From Vibrio sagamiensis NBRC 104589 (lineage in GTDB: Bacteria > Pseudomonadota > Gammaproteobacteria > Enterobacterales > Vibrionaceae), in contig NZ_BJXJ01000011.1 in the NCBI RefSeq assembly GCF_007990935.1, positions 62,001 through 126,000 of the forward strand: a DNA stretch of 64,000 nucleotides, given 5' to 3'. Below are positions 8,154 to 16,674 of this stretch, one piece after another. The first letter of the stretch is position 1; the number at the start of each line of letters is the position of its first letter. The notes under the pieces are model-generated. The model was not told the DNA's origin. It did not search any database and saw only the letters and a list, made by a program, of their open reading frames with translations. Made by a program: the position numbers and the translations under genes.

Positions 8154-9509
8154 ATGAAACCATTGCCAAATAAGAAAATAGGCTTGTATTGGTTCACCAA
8201 TGATCTGAGGCTCAGCGATCAACCCTTGTTGTACAAAGCATCTCAGGAAGTTGATGAGCTAGTTTGTTTGTATTGTTTGCCACAAGTGACTCAGTTTCAT
8301 CAGCACTTTAGCCAAGAGAAAGGCTTGAGTGATTCGAGGTTAAGCTTTATTAAGCAGTCTCTTTTTAGTTTTAACCAGCAATTAGATAACCTCAAACAGC
8401 AGTTATTTGTAACGACGGAATCTCCTTACAGTGCGATTAAACGAGCCTTATCACAGAGAGTCATTACGCACTTATATTCTGATACGTTTGCCGGAACGAC
8501 CGAGCAGTGTATCATCGAAAACCTAAGACATGATTTTCCGCATCTTTCGATCCATCAACAAGAGACAGGGCATCTTTTTTGCCAGAACCAACTGCCTTTT
8601 TCGCTAGAAAACTTGCCGCAATCTTTTACAAAATTTAGAAAAAAGGTTGAGTCACTCGACATACTTCCACCAATTCCCCAGCTTAACAGGCTTCCCCCGA
8701 TGCCTAACGCTTGGAATTACGACAATGATTTTATCCCTATCGAAGAAACAAGTATCCAGCAAAAGATTGAACAGTTTCACGGTGGTGAGCTGTCAGCCTT
8801 AGCACATTGCGTTCGCTATTTTTCCTCTAGACGAGCCAGTCAATATAAGCATACTCGTAACGCCCTTGAAGGCTTTGAAGATTCAACCAAATTTTCCCCT
8901 TGGCTCGCTAATGGTTGTATTTCAGCAAGAACAATTTATGCCATCTTAAAAGAATACGAAGCCAACCATGGAGAGAATGAGTCAACTTACTGGATATATT
9001 TCGAACTACTTTGGCGCGAATATTTCTATTGGTATGCACGTCGATACGGATCTCGGTTGTTTGCTTTCAGTGGCATCAGCGAGCGTGTGCCATTAACTAG
9101 CTTTTATACCCATCGCTTCCAACAGTGGAAAAAAGGTGAGACTCCCTTCCCGATTGTTAATGCTTGTATGCATCAATTGAATCAAACAGGTTATATGTCT
9201 AACCGCGGTAGACAGCTCGTTGCAAGTTGTTTGATTCATGAACTCGGCTTAGATTGGCGTTATGGTGCGGCTTATTTCGAGTCACAATTGATCGATTACG
9301 ATGTCGCTTCTAACTGGGGTAATTGGCAGTACTTGGCTGGAGTGGGTGCTGATCCAAGAGGATCAAGGCAGTTTGATCTCATTAAGCAAACCGAGATATA
9401 CGACCCTAACGGCGATTTCATTAAAAAGTGGCGTGGTCACTGTGAGACTGCAGTTCTTGACCATGTTGATATGGTCGATTGGCCAATCAGTACTCCCAAC
9501 AATCACTAA
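8154..9509 (+). CDS. cryptochrome DASH
   Basis: A 451-residue FAD-containing photolyase/cryptochrome. It begins KKIGLYWFTNDLRLSDQPLL, has the alpha/beta antenna domain to about residue 130 and a helical FAD-binding domain with ELLWREYFYWYARRYGSRLF, NRGRQLVASCLIHELGLDWR and DYDVASNWGNWQYLAGVGADPRG, diagnostic of the DASH class. Cry-DASH proteins repair pyrimidine dimers in single-stranded or looped DNA. The ATG follows AAGGA almost without spacing, and a TTG three codons later has better spacing, so the true start may be 8163. It opens a run of three same-strand genes with the 6-4 photolyase and an SDR. Confidence 0.93.
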   Translation: MKPLPNKKIGLYWFTNDLRLSDQPLLYKASQEVDELVCLYCLPQVTQFHQHFSQEKGLSDSRLSFIKQSLFSFNQQLDNLKQQLFVTTESPYSAIKRALSQRVITHLYSDTFAGTTEQCIIENLRHDFPHLSIHQQETGHLFCQNQLPFSLENLPQSFTKFRKKVESLDILPPIPQLNRLPPMPNAWNYDNDFIPIEETSIQQKIEQFHGGELSALAHCVRYFSSRRASQYKHTRNALEGFEDSTKFSPWLANGCISARTIYAILKEYEANHGENESTYWIYFELLWREYFYWYARRYGSRLFAFSGISERVPLTSFYTHRFQQWKKGETPFPIVNACMHQLNQTGYMSNRGRQLVASCLIHELGLDWRYGAAYFESQLIDYDVASNWGNWQYLAGVGADPRGSRQFDLIKQTEIYDPNGDFIKKWRGHCETAVLDHVDMVDWPISTPNNH

Positions 9510-9558
9510 TATTGCCCCCAAGTAAGAGGGGGAAGCTTTGCCACATGAGGAAGGCATT

Positions 9559-11103
9559 ATGCAATTTCAAACGTTACGCTTAATTCTAGGCGACCAACTT
9601 AATGCTGCTCATTCATGGTTTCAAGAGCCTGATGACAAAGTCGTTTATTTGATTGCAGAGCTCAAACAAGAAAATCAATATGTTACTCATCACATTCAGA
9701 AGGTTTGTGCATTTTTTTCTGCCATGGCGGCATTTGCGAAAGAGCGACAAAGTGAAGGTCACCAAGTTTTATACCTGACCTTAGACGAGACTGCTTGCCA
9801 CGAAAACTTAGAGCACTTACTGCATTATTATCTAAAAAAAGTGGGTGCTGAGAAGTTTGAATACCAACGCCCTGACGAATATCGATTATTGGCTCAACTT
9901 AGCAATGCCAAATTCGCAGGTGTTGTGTGCCGTTGTGTTGATAGCGAACATTTCTTGTTTCCTTACGAAGAGATCGAGTCTGAATTTCCATGCGGTAAGC
10001 ACATTATGATGGAACATTTTTACCGCCGTATGAGGAAAAGGTTTGATGTTCTAATGCAAGCGGGGAAACCCCATGGAGGTAAGTGGAACTTCGACGCGAA
10101 TAACCGCAATAAACTCAAGCCTGAAGACATAAAACAACTGCCTAATCCTTTAATGTTCTCTACCGATGTGAAACAAATAAAGCAGCGTTTAGAGCGGCAC
10201 AACATTGCTACGATTGGTCATTTAGACGGTCAGTTGTTATGGCCTGTTAATCGGCACCAGAGTTTGTCACTGCTCGCTTTCTTTTGCCAAGTATGCTTGA
10301 CTCATTTTGGCTGTTTTCAAGATGCAATGATAGGTCATCATGAAGCAAAGTGGAGTTTGTACCACAGCAGGCTCTCTTTTGCTCTTAATAGCAAACTCTT
10401 GAGTCCGAAAGAGGTCATTGATGCTGCCCTTGAAGCATTTAGAAATCATTCAGGGATTGATATCGCTCAAGTTGAGGGGTTTGTTCGTCAGATTTTAGGT
10501 TGGCGGGAGTATATCCGAGGCGTTTACTGGTCGAACATGCCGCATTATGCGCAAATAAATGAGCTCAATGCCAAAAGAAAGCTGCCGGATTACTTTTGGA
10601 ATGGGGAGACAAAAATGGCTTGTATGCGTAATGCCATTCAACAATCCCTTGATTATGCCTACGCGCATCATATTCAACGATTAATGGTTACGGGTAACTT
10701 TTGTCTATTAACTGATATTGAACCGGCGCAGGTGGATGAGTGGTATCTTGGGATTTATATTGATGCCATTGAATGGGTCGAGATGCCTAATACAAGAGGC
10801 ATGGCCTTGTTTGCTGATGGTGGTATTGTCGGTACTAAACCTTATGCTGCAAGCGGCTCATACATCAATAAAATGAGTGATTATTGCAAAGGCTGTCATT
10901 ATGATAACAAGTTGCGCGTTGGTGAGAGTTCCTGTCCTTTCAATAGCTTATATTGGCGCTTTATGGAGAAGCATAACAAACGATTAGCGAAGAACCCTCG
11001 TATTGGTATGATTTTTCGCTCATGGGACAATATGGATCCTGAGCAGCGTCAAGCCATTTTAGAGACTGCCGACCATTACATTGATAATCTGGAGAGTTTG
11101 TGA
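9559..11103 (+). CDS. iron-sulfur bacterial (6-4) photolyase (FeS-BCP / PhrB type)
   Basis: A 514-residue photolyase-related protein of the class that repairs (6-4) photoproducts and carries FAD, a lumazine-type antenna and a [4Fe-4S] cluster. It starts FQTLRLILGDQLNAAHSWF as the family does. The four cluster cysteines are at 355, 443, 446 and 459, the same spacing as in the Agrobacterium PhrB enzyme (shifted by five). RQILGWREYIRGVYW and DWVE-like EWVEMPNTRGMALFADGG mark the FAD domain. The ATG at 9559 has GAGGAAGG upstream. It lies 49 bases after cry-DASH and overlaps the following SDR start. Confidence 0.93.
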   Translation: MQFQTLRLILGDQLNAAHSWFQEPDDKVVYLIAELKQENQYVTHHIQKVCAFFSAMAAFAKERQSEGHQVLYLTLDETACHENLEHLLHYYLKKVGAEKFEYQRPDEYRLLAQLSNAKFAGVVCRCVDSEHFLFPYEEIESEFPCGKHIMMEHFYRRMRKRFDVLMQAGKPHGGKWNFDANNRNKLKPEDIKQLPNPLMFSTDVKQIKQRLERHNIATIGHLDGQLLWPVNRHQSLSLLAFFCQVCLTHFGCFQDAMIGHHEAKWSLYHSRLSFALNSKLLSPKEVIDAALEAFRNHSGIDIAQVEGFVRQILGWREYIRGVYWSNMPHYAQINELNAKRKLPDYFWNGETKMACMRNAIQQSLDYAYAHHIQRLMVTGNFCLLTDIEPAQVDEWYLGIYIDAIEWVEMPNTRGMALFADGGIVGTKPYAASGSYINKMSDYCKGCHYDNKLRVGESSCPFNSLYWRFMEKHNKRLAKNPRIGMIFRSWDNMDPEQRQAILETADHYIDNLESL

Positions 11104-11825
11104 TGAATATTTTAATTGTTGGGGGCAGTGGTGGGATTGGGTTAGCCATGGTTAAGGAGGTCGTCAGGAGGTATCCTCTAGCGACGATTCATGCAACCTA
11201 TCGGACCCAGCAACCTAATGAGTTAAACGATGCTGATCTGTTCAATAGAGTGTGCTGGCATCAAGTTGACATTACCCAACCAGAACACGTGAAAGCCTTT
11301 TCTTGTCAATTATCACGCCTCGACTGGCTGATAAACTGCGTGGGAATGTTACATACTTCTGACAAAGGCCCAGAAAAGAATGTTGCTTCTTTAGACGCTG
11401 AGTTCTTTTTACAAAATATGACCGTGAATACTTTGCCCAGTTTACTGCTGGCAAAACACTTTACTTCAAAGTTAAAGCAAAGCACAGGGCCACGCTTTGC
11501 AACAGTTTCGGCTAAAGTCGGCAGTATCAGTGATAATCATTTGGGTGGTTGGTACAGTTACCGCTCTTCGAAAGCTGCACTCAATATGTTTTTAAAAACG
11601 TTGTCGATTGAATGGCAAAGGACCGTCAAACATGGAGCTGTACTGGCTTTACATCCAGGCACAACCGATACTGTACTGTCTAAACCGTTTCAAGCGAATG
11701 TACCCGAAGGCAAACTGTTTACCCCAGACTTCGTTGCAAAGAATCTACTGGATTTAATTGAAAATTCGACAGCACAAGACAATGGCAAGTTTTGGGCTTA
11801 TGACGGTGAGTGTTTGCCTTGGTAA
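11103..11825 (+). CDS. short-chain dehydrogenase/reductase of the photolyase operon
   Basis: A 240-residue Rossmann-fold SDR. It has the cofactor motif GGSGGIG near the N-terminus, DWLINCVG after strand 4, and the catalytic pair YRSSK. The C-terminal LHPGTTDTVLSKPF resembles the C-factor (CsgA-like) subgroup. Its ATG shares one base with the stop codon of the photolyase gene, so translation is probably coupled. Its substrate is unknown. The context suggests a link to light or UV response, perhaps in pigment or cofactor metabolism, but that is only inference. Confidence 0.88.
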   Translation: MNILIVGGSGGIGLAMVKEVVRRYPLATIHATYRTQQPNELNDADLFNRVCWHQVDITQPEHVKAFSCQLSRLDWLINCVGMLHTSDKGPEKNVASLDAEFFLQNMTVNTLPSLLLAKHFTSKLKQSTGPRFATVSAKVGSISDNHLGGWYSYRSSKAALNMFLKTLSIEWQRTVKHGAVLALHPGTTDTVLSKPFQANVPEGKLFTPDFVAKNLLDLIENSTAQDNGKFWAYDGECLPW

Positions 11826-11834
11826 GACGATAAT

Positions 11835-11865
11835 ATACCCAAGCATCCTGAGAATACTTGGGTAT
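11835..11865. repeat. short copy of dispersed inverted repeat (ACCCAAG family)
   Basis: ATACCCAAG ... CTTGGGTAT, nine bases on each side with a 13-base loop. It has the same ends as the longer copies near 13.2, 14.1, 42.1 and 47.8 kb. Lying between two convergent genes, it could act as a bidirectional transcription stop. Confidence 0.7.
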
Positions 11866-11894
11866 GTTTGAGTGGTTAAAAGGTCCTGCAGGGC

Positions 11895-12047
11895 CTATTG
11901 ATGTCGATTTTTTGCTTTATTGCGTCGACAACGCTCGGAACAGTAAATAACGTCGTCCCACACCTTTGACCACTTTTTCCTCCATGTAAAAGGTCGCCCA
12001 CAGACAGGGCAAACCTTGGTTGGAAGTTTAGCTTTAAAACCTTTCAT
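11895..12047 (-). CDS. DUF2256 domain small zinc-ribbon-like protein
   Basis: A 50-residue basic protein, [20 protein letters not shown] at its start, with two cysteine pairs (VCPVC and YCSERC) and many Trp/Lys/Arg residues between them. This matches the DUF2256 family, whose genes are often beside or fused to cryptochrome/photolyase genes. The cysteines suggest zinc binding. AGGAG lies about 12 bases upstream, just past the msrAB stop, so the two minus-strand genes may be co-transcribed. Function unknown. Confidence 0.88.
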   Translation of the reverse strand: MKGFKAKLPTKVCPVCGRPFTWRKKWSKVWDDVIYCSERCRRNKAKNRHQ

Positions 12048-12066
12048 GCGAAGAGTATGACTCCTG

Positions 12067-13212
12067 CTATTTAAAAAGATAGAGGTAGTTTTCGTAGCCT
12101 AATGATTTCATGTCATCGACGGGTATAAACTTCATGGCTGCAGAGTTCATGCAGTAACGAAGTCCTGTTGGCTCCGGACCATCATCGAAAACATGCCCAA
12201 GGTGAGAATCACCATATTTGCTGCGAACTTCGGTCCGTGTGAACAACAATCTAAAATCCCTTTTTTCTGTAATGAAGAGTGGATTGATTGGACGAGTAAA
12301 GCTTGGCCACCCAGTGCCAGAATGAAACTTATCGGTAGATGAAAATAATGGCTCACCAGAAACGATATCGACATAAATACCCGGTTCGTCATTATCCCAA
12401 TAAAGGTTGTTGAAAGCTGGTTCAGTCGCTTCTTTTTGTGTGACGTTATATTGTAATTGAGTTAAGTTCTTTTCTATTTCCTCTTGAGAGGGCTTTTTAT
12501 ACTTTTCAACAGCTTCTCTAGACTGTTGTTGTTTAAACTGAATTAACTGCTCTAAGGTTTTTGGCTGGGTAAGACGCTGTTCACCGAATATGTCATCGAG
12601 GTAGTCATCGCGGCCAGAAGCGTATCGGTAGTATTTGTATTTAAGTGGGCTTTTTTTATAGTAGTCTTGGTGATAATTCTCAGCAGGGTAGAATTTTTCG
12701 AAAGGGATTAATTCGACTTTTAAAGGCTTGGGGTAAATTTGGGCCTTGTCGATGCTTTGGATAAAATCTTCAGCAATCCCTCTTTGCTTACTGGTATGAA
12801 AAAAAATAGCTGGACGATATTGAGATCCTCTATCGACGAAAGAGCCTTTGTCATCCGTTGGATCGATATGACGTAGGAAGTAATCCAGTAAATGCTTATA
12901 ACTTAAATCATTGGCATTATAAGTTACTTGCACAACCTCAAGGTGGCCAGATTGACCAGATGAAACCTCGCGGTAGGTCGGATTTTTTAGATGCCCTCCA
13001 GAGTAACCTGAAACAACATCAATCACACCAGGTAAGCGCTCTAGATCGGACTCTACACACCAAAAGCAACCACCTGCTAATGTGGCCGTTTCAATACTCT
13101 GCTGAGAAGTTTTGCTTAGACTATCTTTAGCATTAGTTGAGGGGACATTCAATAAAAACAAGCAAAGGCTCAATACAGAGAAGAGTTTAGAAAATAAGGA
13201 CTTTTTATTCAT
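12067..13212 (-). CDS. msrAB: exported bifunctional methionine sulfoxide reductase MsrA-MsrB
   Basis: A 381-residue fusion that reduces both S- and R-methionine sulfoxide. An N-terminal signal peptide (to about residue 28, ending STNA) sends it to the periplasm. The MsrA domain carries the catalytic GCFWC (Cys49) and the ENYHQDYY motif. The MsrB domain (from about residue 255) has [24 protein letters not shown] with the catalytic Cys, and CMNSAAMKF. The zinc-binding CxxC pairs of many MsrB proteins are missing (SGEPLFSS replaces the first). The start is the ATG at 13212 with AGGAG upstream. The in-frame extension to 13275 is translated repeat DNA and was rejected. Confidence 0.94.
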   Translation of the reverse strand: MNKKSLFSKLFSVLSLCLFLLNVPSTNAKDSLSKTSQQSIETATLAGGCFWCVESDLERLPGVIDVVSGYSGGHLKNPTYREVSSGQSGHLEVVQVTYNANDLSYKHLLDYFLRHIDPTDDKGSFVDRGSQYRPAIFFHTSKQRGIAEDFIQSIDKAQIYPKPLKVELIPFEKFYPAENYHQDYYKKSPLKYKYYRYASGRDDYLDDIFGEQRLTQPKTLEQLIQFKQQQSREAVEKYKKPSQEEIEKNLTQLQYNVTQKEATEPAFNNLYWDNDEPGIYVDIVSGEPLFSSTDKFHSGTGWPSFTRPINPLFITEKRDFRLLFTRTEVRSKYGDSHLGHVFDDGPEPTGLRYCMNSAAMKFIPVDDMKSLGYENYLYLFK

Positions 13213-13237
13213 TGTAGCTCCTAGTCGATAAGGCCAA

Positions 13238-13652
13238 TACCCAAGTGACACGCTCCCAAAAGGCGATATCCCCAACTCTCAGACATTGTTAACGGTTGTC
13301 AATATACAAAGGCGACATCTAAGCATCGACTTCGTGTCTTAGAGGTGGGGACGATTCTCTGAATACAGCATCATAAATTAATTGGCTATTTATTAATTGA
13401 ATTAATAATACAACTATTACGTGGATCGTCGAGAGTTGGATTAAAATAAAAACAAAATATTTTTTTATATGATATTACAAGTGTAAATACAATTATCTTC
13501 ATATATTAAATGGGTTAAATTAATTTATTTATAAATATGGTAAATGTAGCTAAGCCAACTCAAGTTACAGTACTCAGTGAGAAAACCTTAGCTCTCGGAA
13601 CGGCAACTTTTCTAGATCATTTATATCAAGCATTTGAGAACACTTGGGTATA
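13238..13652. repeat. long copy of dispersed repeat with terminal inverted repeats
   Basis: It begins TACCCAAGTG and ends CACTTGGGTA, a perfect ten-base terminal inverted repeat over about 410 bases. The left part, read on the minus strand, contains ACAATGTCTGAGAG and AGCGTG segments that recur in the copy at 14083-14360. The right end (CAAGCATTTGAGAACACTTGGG) matches the right end of the copy at 42131. No transposase is encoded. It fills the region between msrAB and yhfA. Confidence 0.6.
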
Positions 13653-13686
13653 TGCTATCGAGAATCTATATGAAATGGAGCTAGTT

Positions 13687-14091
13687 ATGCAATCAGAAGT
13701 AAAATGGGTCGAGTCGCTTAAATTTGTTGGTCAATCACAGTCAGGTCACTCAATTGTAATGGATGGAAACGGTGGTGAGACTGCGCCAAGCCCGATGGAA
13801 ATGGTGTTAATGGCGGCTGGTGGATGCAGTTCGGTTGATGTGGTTGAGGGGTTGAAGAAAGCGCAGCAGAGGGTTAGAGCAGTCAACGCGAAGTTAACGA
13901 CTGAACGTCGTGAGGTTGCACCGCGTCTTTTTACTCATATTAATATTCACTTTGAAATTTCTGGCGAAGATTTAGATCCAAACGTTATCGCTGCTGTAAC
14001 AGCAGACTCGTTAGAAAAATATTGCTCCGTTTGTTTGATGCTTGGCCAAGGTGTCGAAATGAGTCATAGCTGGGAGATTATGCCCAAGTAA
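13687..14091 (+). CDS. yhfA: OsmC family protein, YhfA type
   Basis: A 134-residue OsmC-like protein very similar in pattern to E. coli YhfA: VKWVESLKFVGQS, GHSIVMDGNGGETAPSPMEM, VLMAAGGCSSVDVVEGLKKA, RLFTHINIHFEISG and EKYCSVCLML. The two conserved family cysteines (AAGGCSS and KYCSV) are present. OsmC relatives reduce hydroperoxides, but the role of YhfA itself is not settled. The start is the ATG at 13687 with GGAG upstream, not the in-frame ATG at 13537, because family homology begins at MQSEVKW. The last codons and stop (CCCAAGTAA) lie inside the left end of a dispersed repeat. Confidence 0.9.
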   Translation: MQSEVKWVESLKFVGQSQSGHSIVMDGNGGETAPSPMEMVLMAAGGCSSVDVVEGLKKAQQRVRAVNAKLTTERREVAPRLFTHINIHFEISGEDLDPNVIAAVTADSLEKYCSVCLMLGQGVEMSHSWEIMPK

Positions 14092-14360
14092 CCTTAGATG
14101 CTGTGCTCAGTAAGGTGTCCTTAACTTCTTAGGTGCCGCAACGATTCCAAGATATAGTGGTTCTACATTGCGAATCGTTCACAATGTCTGAGAGCTAAGG
14201 ACGCTTGTCCTTTGGTAGCGTGCCGCTGGGCCGATTCCTTACGTCAGACAACTATTCTTCTTACAAAAATAAGAAAGAGCCTGCTATTGCGCTTCATTGT
14301 TTCCTTGAATTCAACCCATCGACTTCGCTATGAATCAAGAATATTGAATTCACTTGGGTA
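14083..14360. repeat. long copy of dispersed repeat downstream of yhfA
   Basis: It starts CCCAAGTAACCTTAGATGC and ends GAATTCACTTGGGTA. The inner part contains ACAATGTCTGAGAG and an AGCGTG segment shared in opposite orientation with 13238-13652. The left end is shared with a fragment at 26104. No gene of its own. The rest of the gap up to 14570 holds nothing else I can recognise. Confidence 0.6.
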
Positions 14361-14570
14361 GACCCTTAATATCTGAAATCTGGGTTAAATGATGGTTGTT
14401 GAAACAATAAATAGTAAATACCACCTTCCACTACAGTCATGATTAATATTAATGGGCTCCATCTTAGTGAAAGTAATCACACTCATGCTAATAATACTTT
14501 TCACTTTCCTACTTATTTTTAATAATCCGATGAATTTTACATCTTATTAACTTTTTGGGGAGGGCAAGAT

Positions 14571-14747
14571 ATGAAATATGTCTTAATTATTACATTGGCA
14601 ATAATTGGTATTGCAGCTTTGTCAGAAACAAAACTTGAACAATCGGATGATTACGCAGAAGGTGAATGTTATCAAAATCCGAAAGATATGATGTGTTATA
14701 ACAATAGCTACCCTTATATTAATATGGAAAAAAAAGATCCATCTTAG
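14571..14747 (+). CDS. small secreted or membrane-anchored protein, 58 residues
   Basis: A strong ribosome site (GGGGAGGG) precedes ATG at 14571. The protein starts MKYVLIITLAIIGIAALSE, a hydrophobic segment that can be a signal peptide or membrane anchor, followed by an acidic, tyrosine-rich part with two cysteines (GECYQNPKDMMCYNN). I do not recognise it. It stands about 125 bases before a BspA-like secreted protein and may belong with it. Confidence 0.6.
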   Translation: MKYVLIITLAIIGIAALSETKLEQSDDYAEGECYQNPKDMMCYNNSYPYINMEKKDPS

Positions 14748-14872
14748 TTAGATTTGAATAACTCACCACATTACATTGCGATATAAAAACGCCATGTTCT
14801 CCTTTGTTAGAAGGTAACGCCCCCCCTAGTTAACCCTATCCTCTATTTTTAAAATACATAAGGCAGATTATT

Positions 14873-15694
14873 ATGAAATTAGGAAAACTCGCTTTGTTAA
14901 CTGTTCTGTTAAGCCCATCTTATTGCTTTGCAAATGAAAAAGATTTTACAGTTATGGTTTGGGAAGAATGTATATCTAATGAGTTTATTGAATTTATTGC
15001 TTTAGATGAAGTACTTGGTAAAAGCTCTACGAAAGATAAAATGCGAGAGTACTTTAATTCTTTAGAGTATATTCCGACTGTGAGTGAAATCTATAATGCT
15101 CTTATTGAAGGCACCAACCACCGAGCGAGTATGGCAGCTGCTTCTATGGGGGCCTCATGCGGTTCTGAGCTAGAGAGCAGTGCGACACATGCGGAGTCGG
15201 GATCTAGCGCCAAATCTTCCACTCAAGAAAGTTCTTATGCGGTAAACTGTGAAAATCATTTTGTGGGAGATCAATTTCAGTATAGCGGTCATCGTTATTT
15301 GGTGGTGGATGACGTGACGATTAGAGACTCAAATAATCTAAGTTTACTGGAACAAGAAACACTGCGTTTTTGTACTTCTCAAGTTACGAATATGCGGACT
15401 TTGTTTAAAGGTATGAAAACATTTAATGCTGATATTCGAGATTGGGATGTGTCTAATGTCGTAGATATGGATCGAATGTTTTCATACGCAAAGAGTTTTC
15501 AGCAAGATATTAGCTACTGGGATACTTCAAGTGTCAGGAATATGAAAGGGATGTTTTTTGGAGCGGCAAAATTTCGACAAGATTTGACATCATGGAAGGT
15601 TAATAAAGTCTGTCAATATGATGGTTTTGCCTCTTACAGTGGTATGACAAACTTAGGTTATCCGAGTTTTAATTACAGTTGTGATAGTCAATAA
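14873..15694 (+). CDS. secreted BspA-like / DUF285 repeat protein
   Basis: A 273-residue protein with a signal peptide (cleavage near ANEK, residue 21). Residues about 20-140 are of unknown fold with a serine/alanine-rich linker. From about residue 165 it carries short BspA/DUF285-type repeats of the pattern VTNMRTLFKGMKTFNADIRD, then VVDMDRMFSYAKSFQQDIS and VRNMKGMFFGAAKFRQDL, about 24 residues each, ending with a cysteine-containing cap. DUF285 repeats form surface-exposed parallel beta structures in many lipoproteins and adhesins. Only three repeats remain, a small number. Surface location is inferred. Confidence 0.8.
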   Translation: MKLGKLALLTVLLSPSYCFANEKDFTVMVWEECISNEFIEFIALDEVLGKSSTKDKMREYFNSLEYIPTVSEIYNALIEGTNHRASMAAASMGASCGSELESSATHAESGSSAKSSTQESSYAVNCENHFVGDQFQYSGHRYLVVDDVTIRDSNNLSLLEQETLRFCTSQVTNMRTLFKGMKTFNADIRDWDVSNVVDMDRMFSYAKSFQQDISYWDTSSVRNMKGMFFGAAKFRQDLTSWKVNKVCQYDGFASYSGMTNLGYPSFNYSCDSQ

Positions 15695-15743
15695 GTCGAA
15701 GAGTATAATCATGAGTTAAGTCATGTTAGATTTTTGAATATTT

Positions 15744-15772
15744 TTAAGCCAACCTAAACAGGTGAGGCTTAT
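15744..15772 (+). terminator. candidate hairpin downstream of BspA-like gene
   Basis: TAAGCC ... GGCTTA with an inner ACCT/AGGT pairing. It is followed by a loose T-rich stretch (ATACTTTTAT). It could end the BspA-like transcript or, on the other strand, follow tRNA-Pro. The weak T run keeps confidence low. Confidence 0.4.
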
Positions 15773-15868
15773 ACTTTTATATGGTCTCGTTACTTAAATT
15801 TGAAAGATGCTTACTGTCAATGTAGAAAAAGTGAGGAAAAATCAGTTTGAGAGGGATGTGGATAGATA

Positions 15869-15945
15869 TGGTCGGACTGACTGGATTTGAACCAGCGACC
15901 CCCGACACCCCATGACGGTGCGCTACCAAGCTGCGCTACAGTCCG
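15869..15945 (-). tRNA. tRNA-Pro (anticodon GGG)
   Basis: A 77-base tRNA including encoded CCA. On the minus strand: acceptor CGGACTG / CAGTCCG with discriminator A, D arm TAGCGCAGCTTGGTAGCGCA, anticodon stem CCGTC/GTCGG with loop ATGGGGT (anticodon GGG), and T arm GGTTCAAATCC. The anticodon arm is the same as in E. coli proL. A reading with CAT as anticodon puts the arm out of register and was rejected. Confidence 0.93.
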
Positions 15946-16293
15946 ACTTTGTAAGGTTATTTTTACGTACATAGGTAGTTGTTGTCAATAGAAAAAATGT
16001 ACATTTTCACAAGAATCACCCAAATATTTTGGTTGAGGTTACTTTGGTATATGTTAAAAACATGAGGTTGTTTAACTCGCCCTTTATTCACTGGTATTAG
16101 ATTTTTATTGTTTAACTTTTAGTGGGAATAAATTTGAGAGATAATATTTAATAATGTTTTTGATATTTTAAATATATTTGTAACTGTGAATGTTAATTTT
16201 TAAATCGCGAATATAGATATGCCGATTGTATTAGTGTTTTAAATGTTATAGATTAAGTCGGTATCTTTTTTCAATTTTACTCATGGAGTATTT
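15946..16293. other. AT-rich intergenic region
   Basis: No gene, hairpin or repeat recognised. Its base composition is clearly more AT-rich than the neighbouring conserved genes and marks the left edge of the 16.2-19.0 kb accessory cassette. Confidence 0.4.
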
Positions 16294-16674
16294 GTGTACG
16301 AGCATAATATAGATGTACGCTTTTTAGATATTAATTCAGGAAATCATGTTTCTAGTCATACTATTCTTGATTACCTCGTCGATACGATCAGTGCTTTTTG
16401 GGTCAATAAAGGCTTTTTATTGAGTGACATTGACGGGAAGTCCTACATAATTTCAAGTACAAATATTGATTTCAAACAGGAAATAAAATATCCGAATCGA
16501 TTATCTGCATGTATTTGGGTCGAATCAATCACTCGTAAATCAATGATATTTAAAATACAGTTGAAAGATTCAAAGAATCGTATTGCAGTAAAAGCTGAGG
16601 TTAAAGGGGGGTTATTAGACTGTTATGGCAAATTATCACTGATTGATGACTGTTTAAAAGAGAGGATTTTATGA
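16294..16674 (+). CDS. hotdog-fold thioesterase-like protein
   Basis: A 126-residue single hotdog domain. The N-terminal NIDVRFLDINSGNHVSSHTI aligns with the 4HBT signature (R-x-D-x-D-x-x-G-H-V-N-N), keeping the Asp and HV but with SS instead of NN. Such proteins hydrolyse or dehydrate acyl thioesters. The start is a GTG at 16294 behind ATGGAG. The stop overlaps the start of the following SDR by four bases (ATGA), so the two are co-translated. AT-rich codon use suggests acquired DNA. The pair could make or modify an acyl-derived molecule (inference). Confidence 0.75.
   Translation: MYEHNIDVRFLDINSGNHVSSHTILDYLVDTISAFWVNKGFLLSDIDGKSYIISSTNIDFKQEIKYPNRLSACIWVESITRKSMIFKIQLKDSKNRIAVKAEVKGGLLDCYGKLSLIDDCLKERIL

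Noticed and set aside
12147-12392. Open frame inside msrAB
   Set aside because: Alternative frame of a well-conserved coding region; not a separate gene.
13537-13686. In-frame N-terminal extension of yhfA
   Set aside because: The OsmC/YhfA homology begins at 13687, where a GGAG ribosome site stands. The extension lies within a dispersed repeat.
15869-15945. Reading the tRNA as tRNA-Met with CAT anticodon
   Set aside because: The CAT reading shifts the stem register. With the standard 7-base loop the anticodon is GGG, and the arm equals that of E. coli proL.
14083-15945. Integrated island attached at the tRNA-Pro 3' end
   Set aside because: No integrase gene and no second copy of the tRNA 3' end were found to the left, so site-specific integration is not supported.
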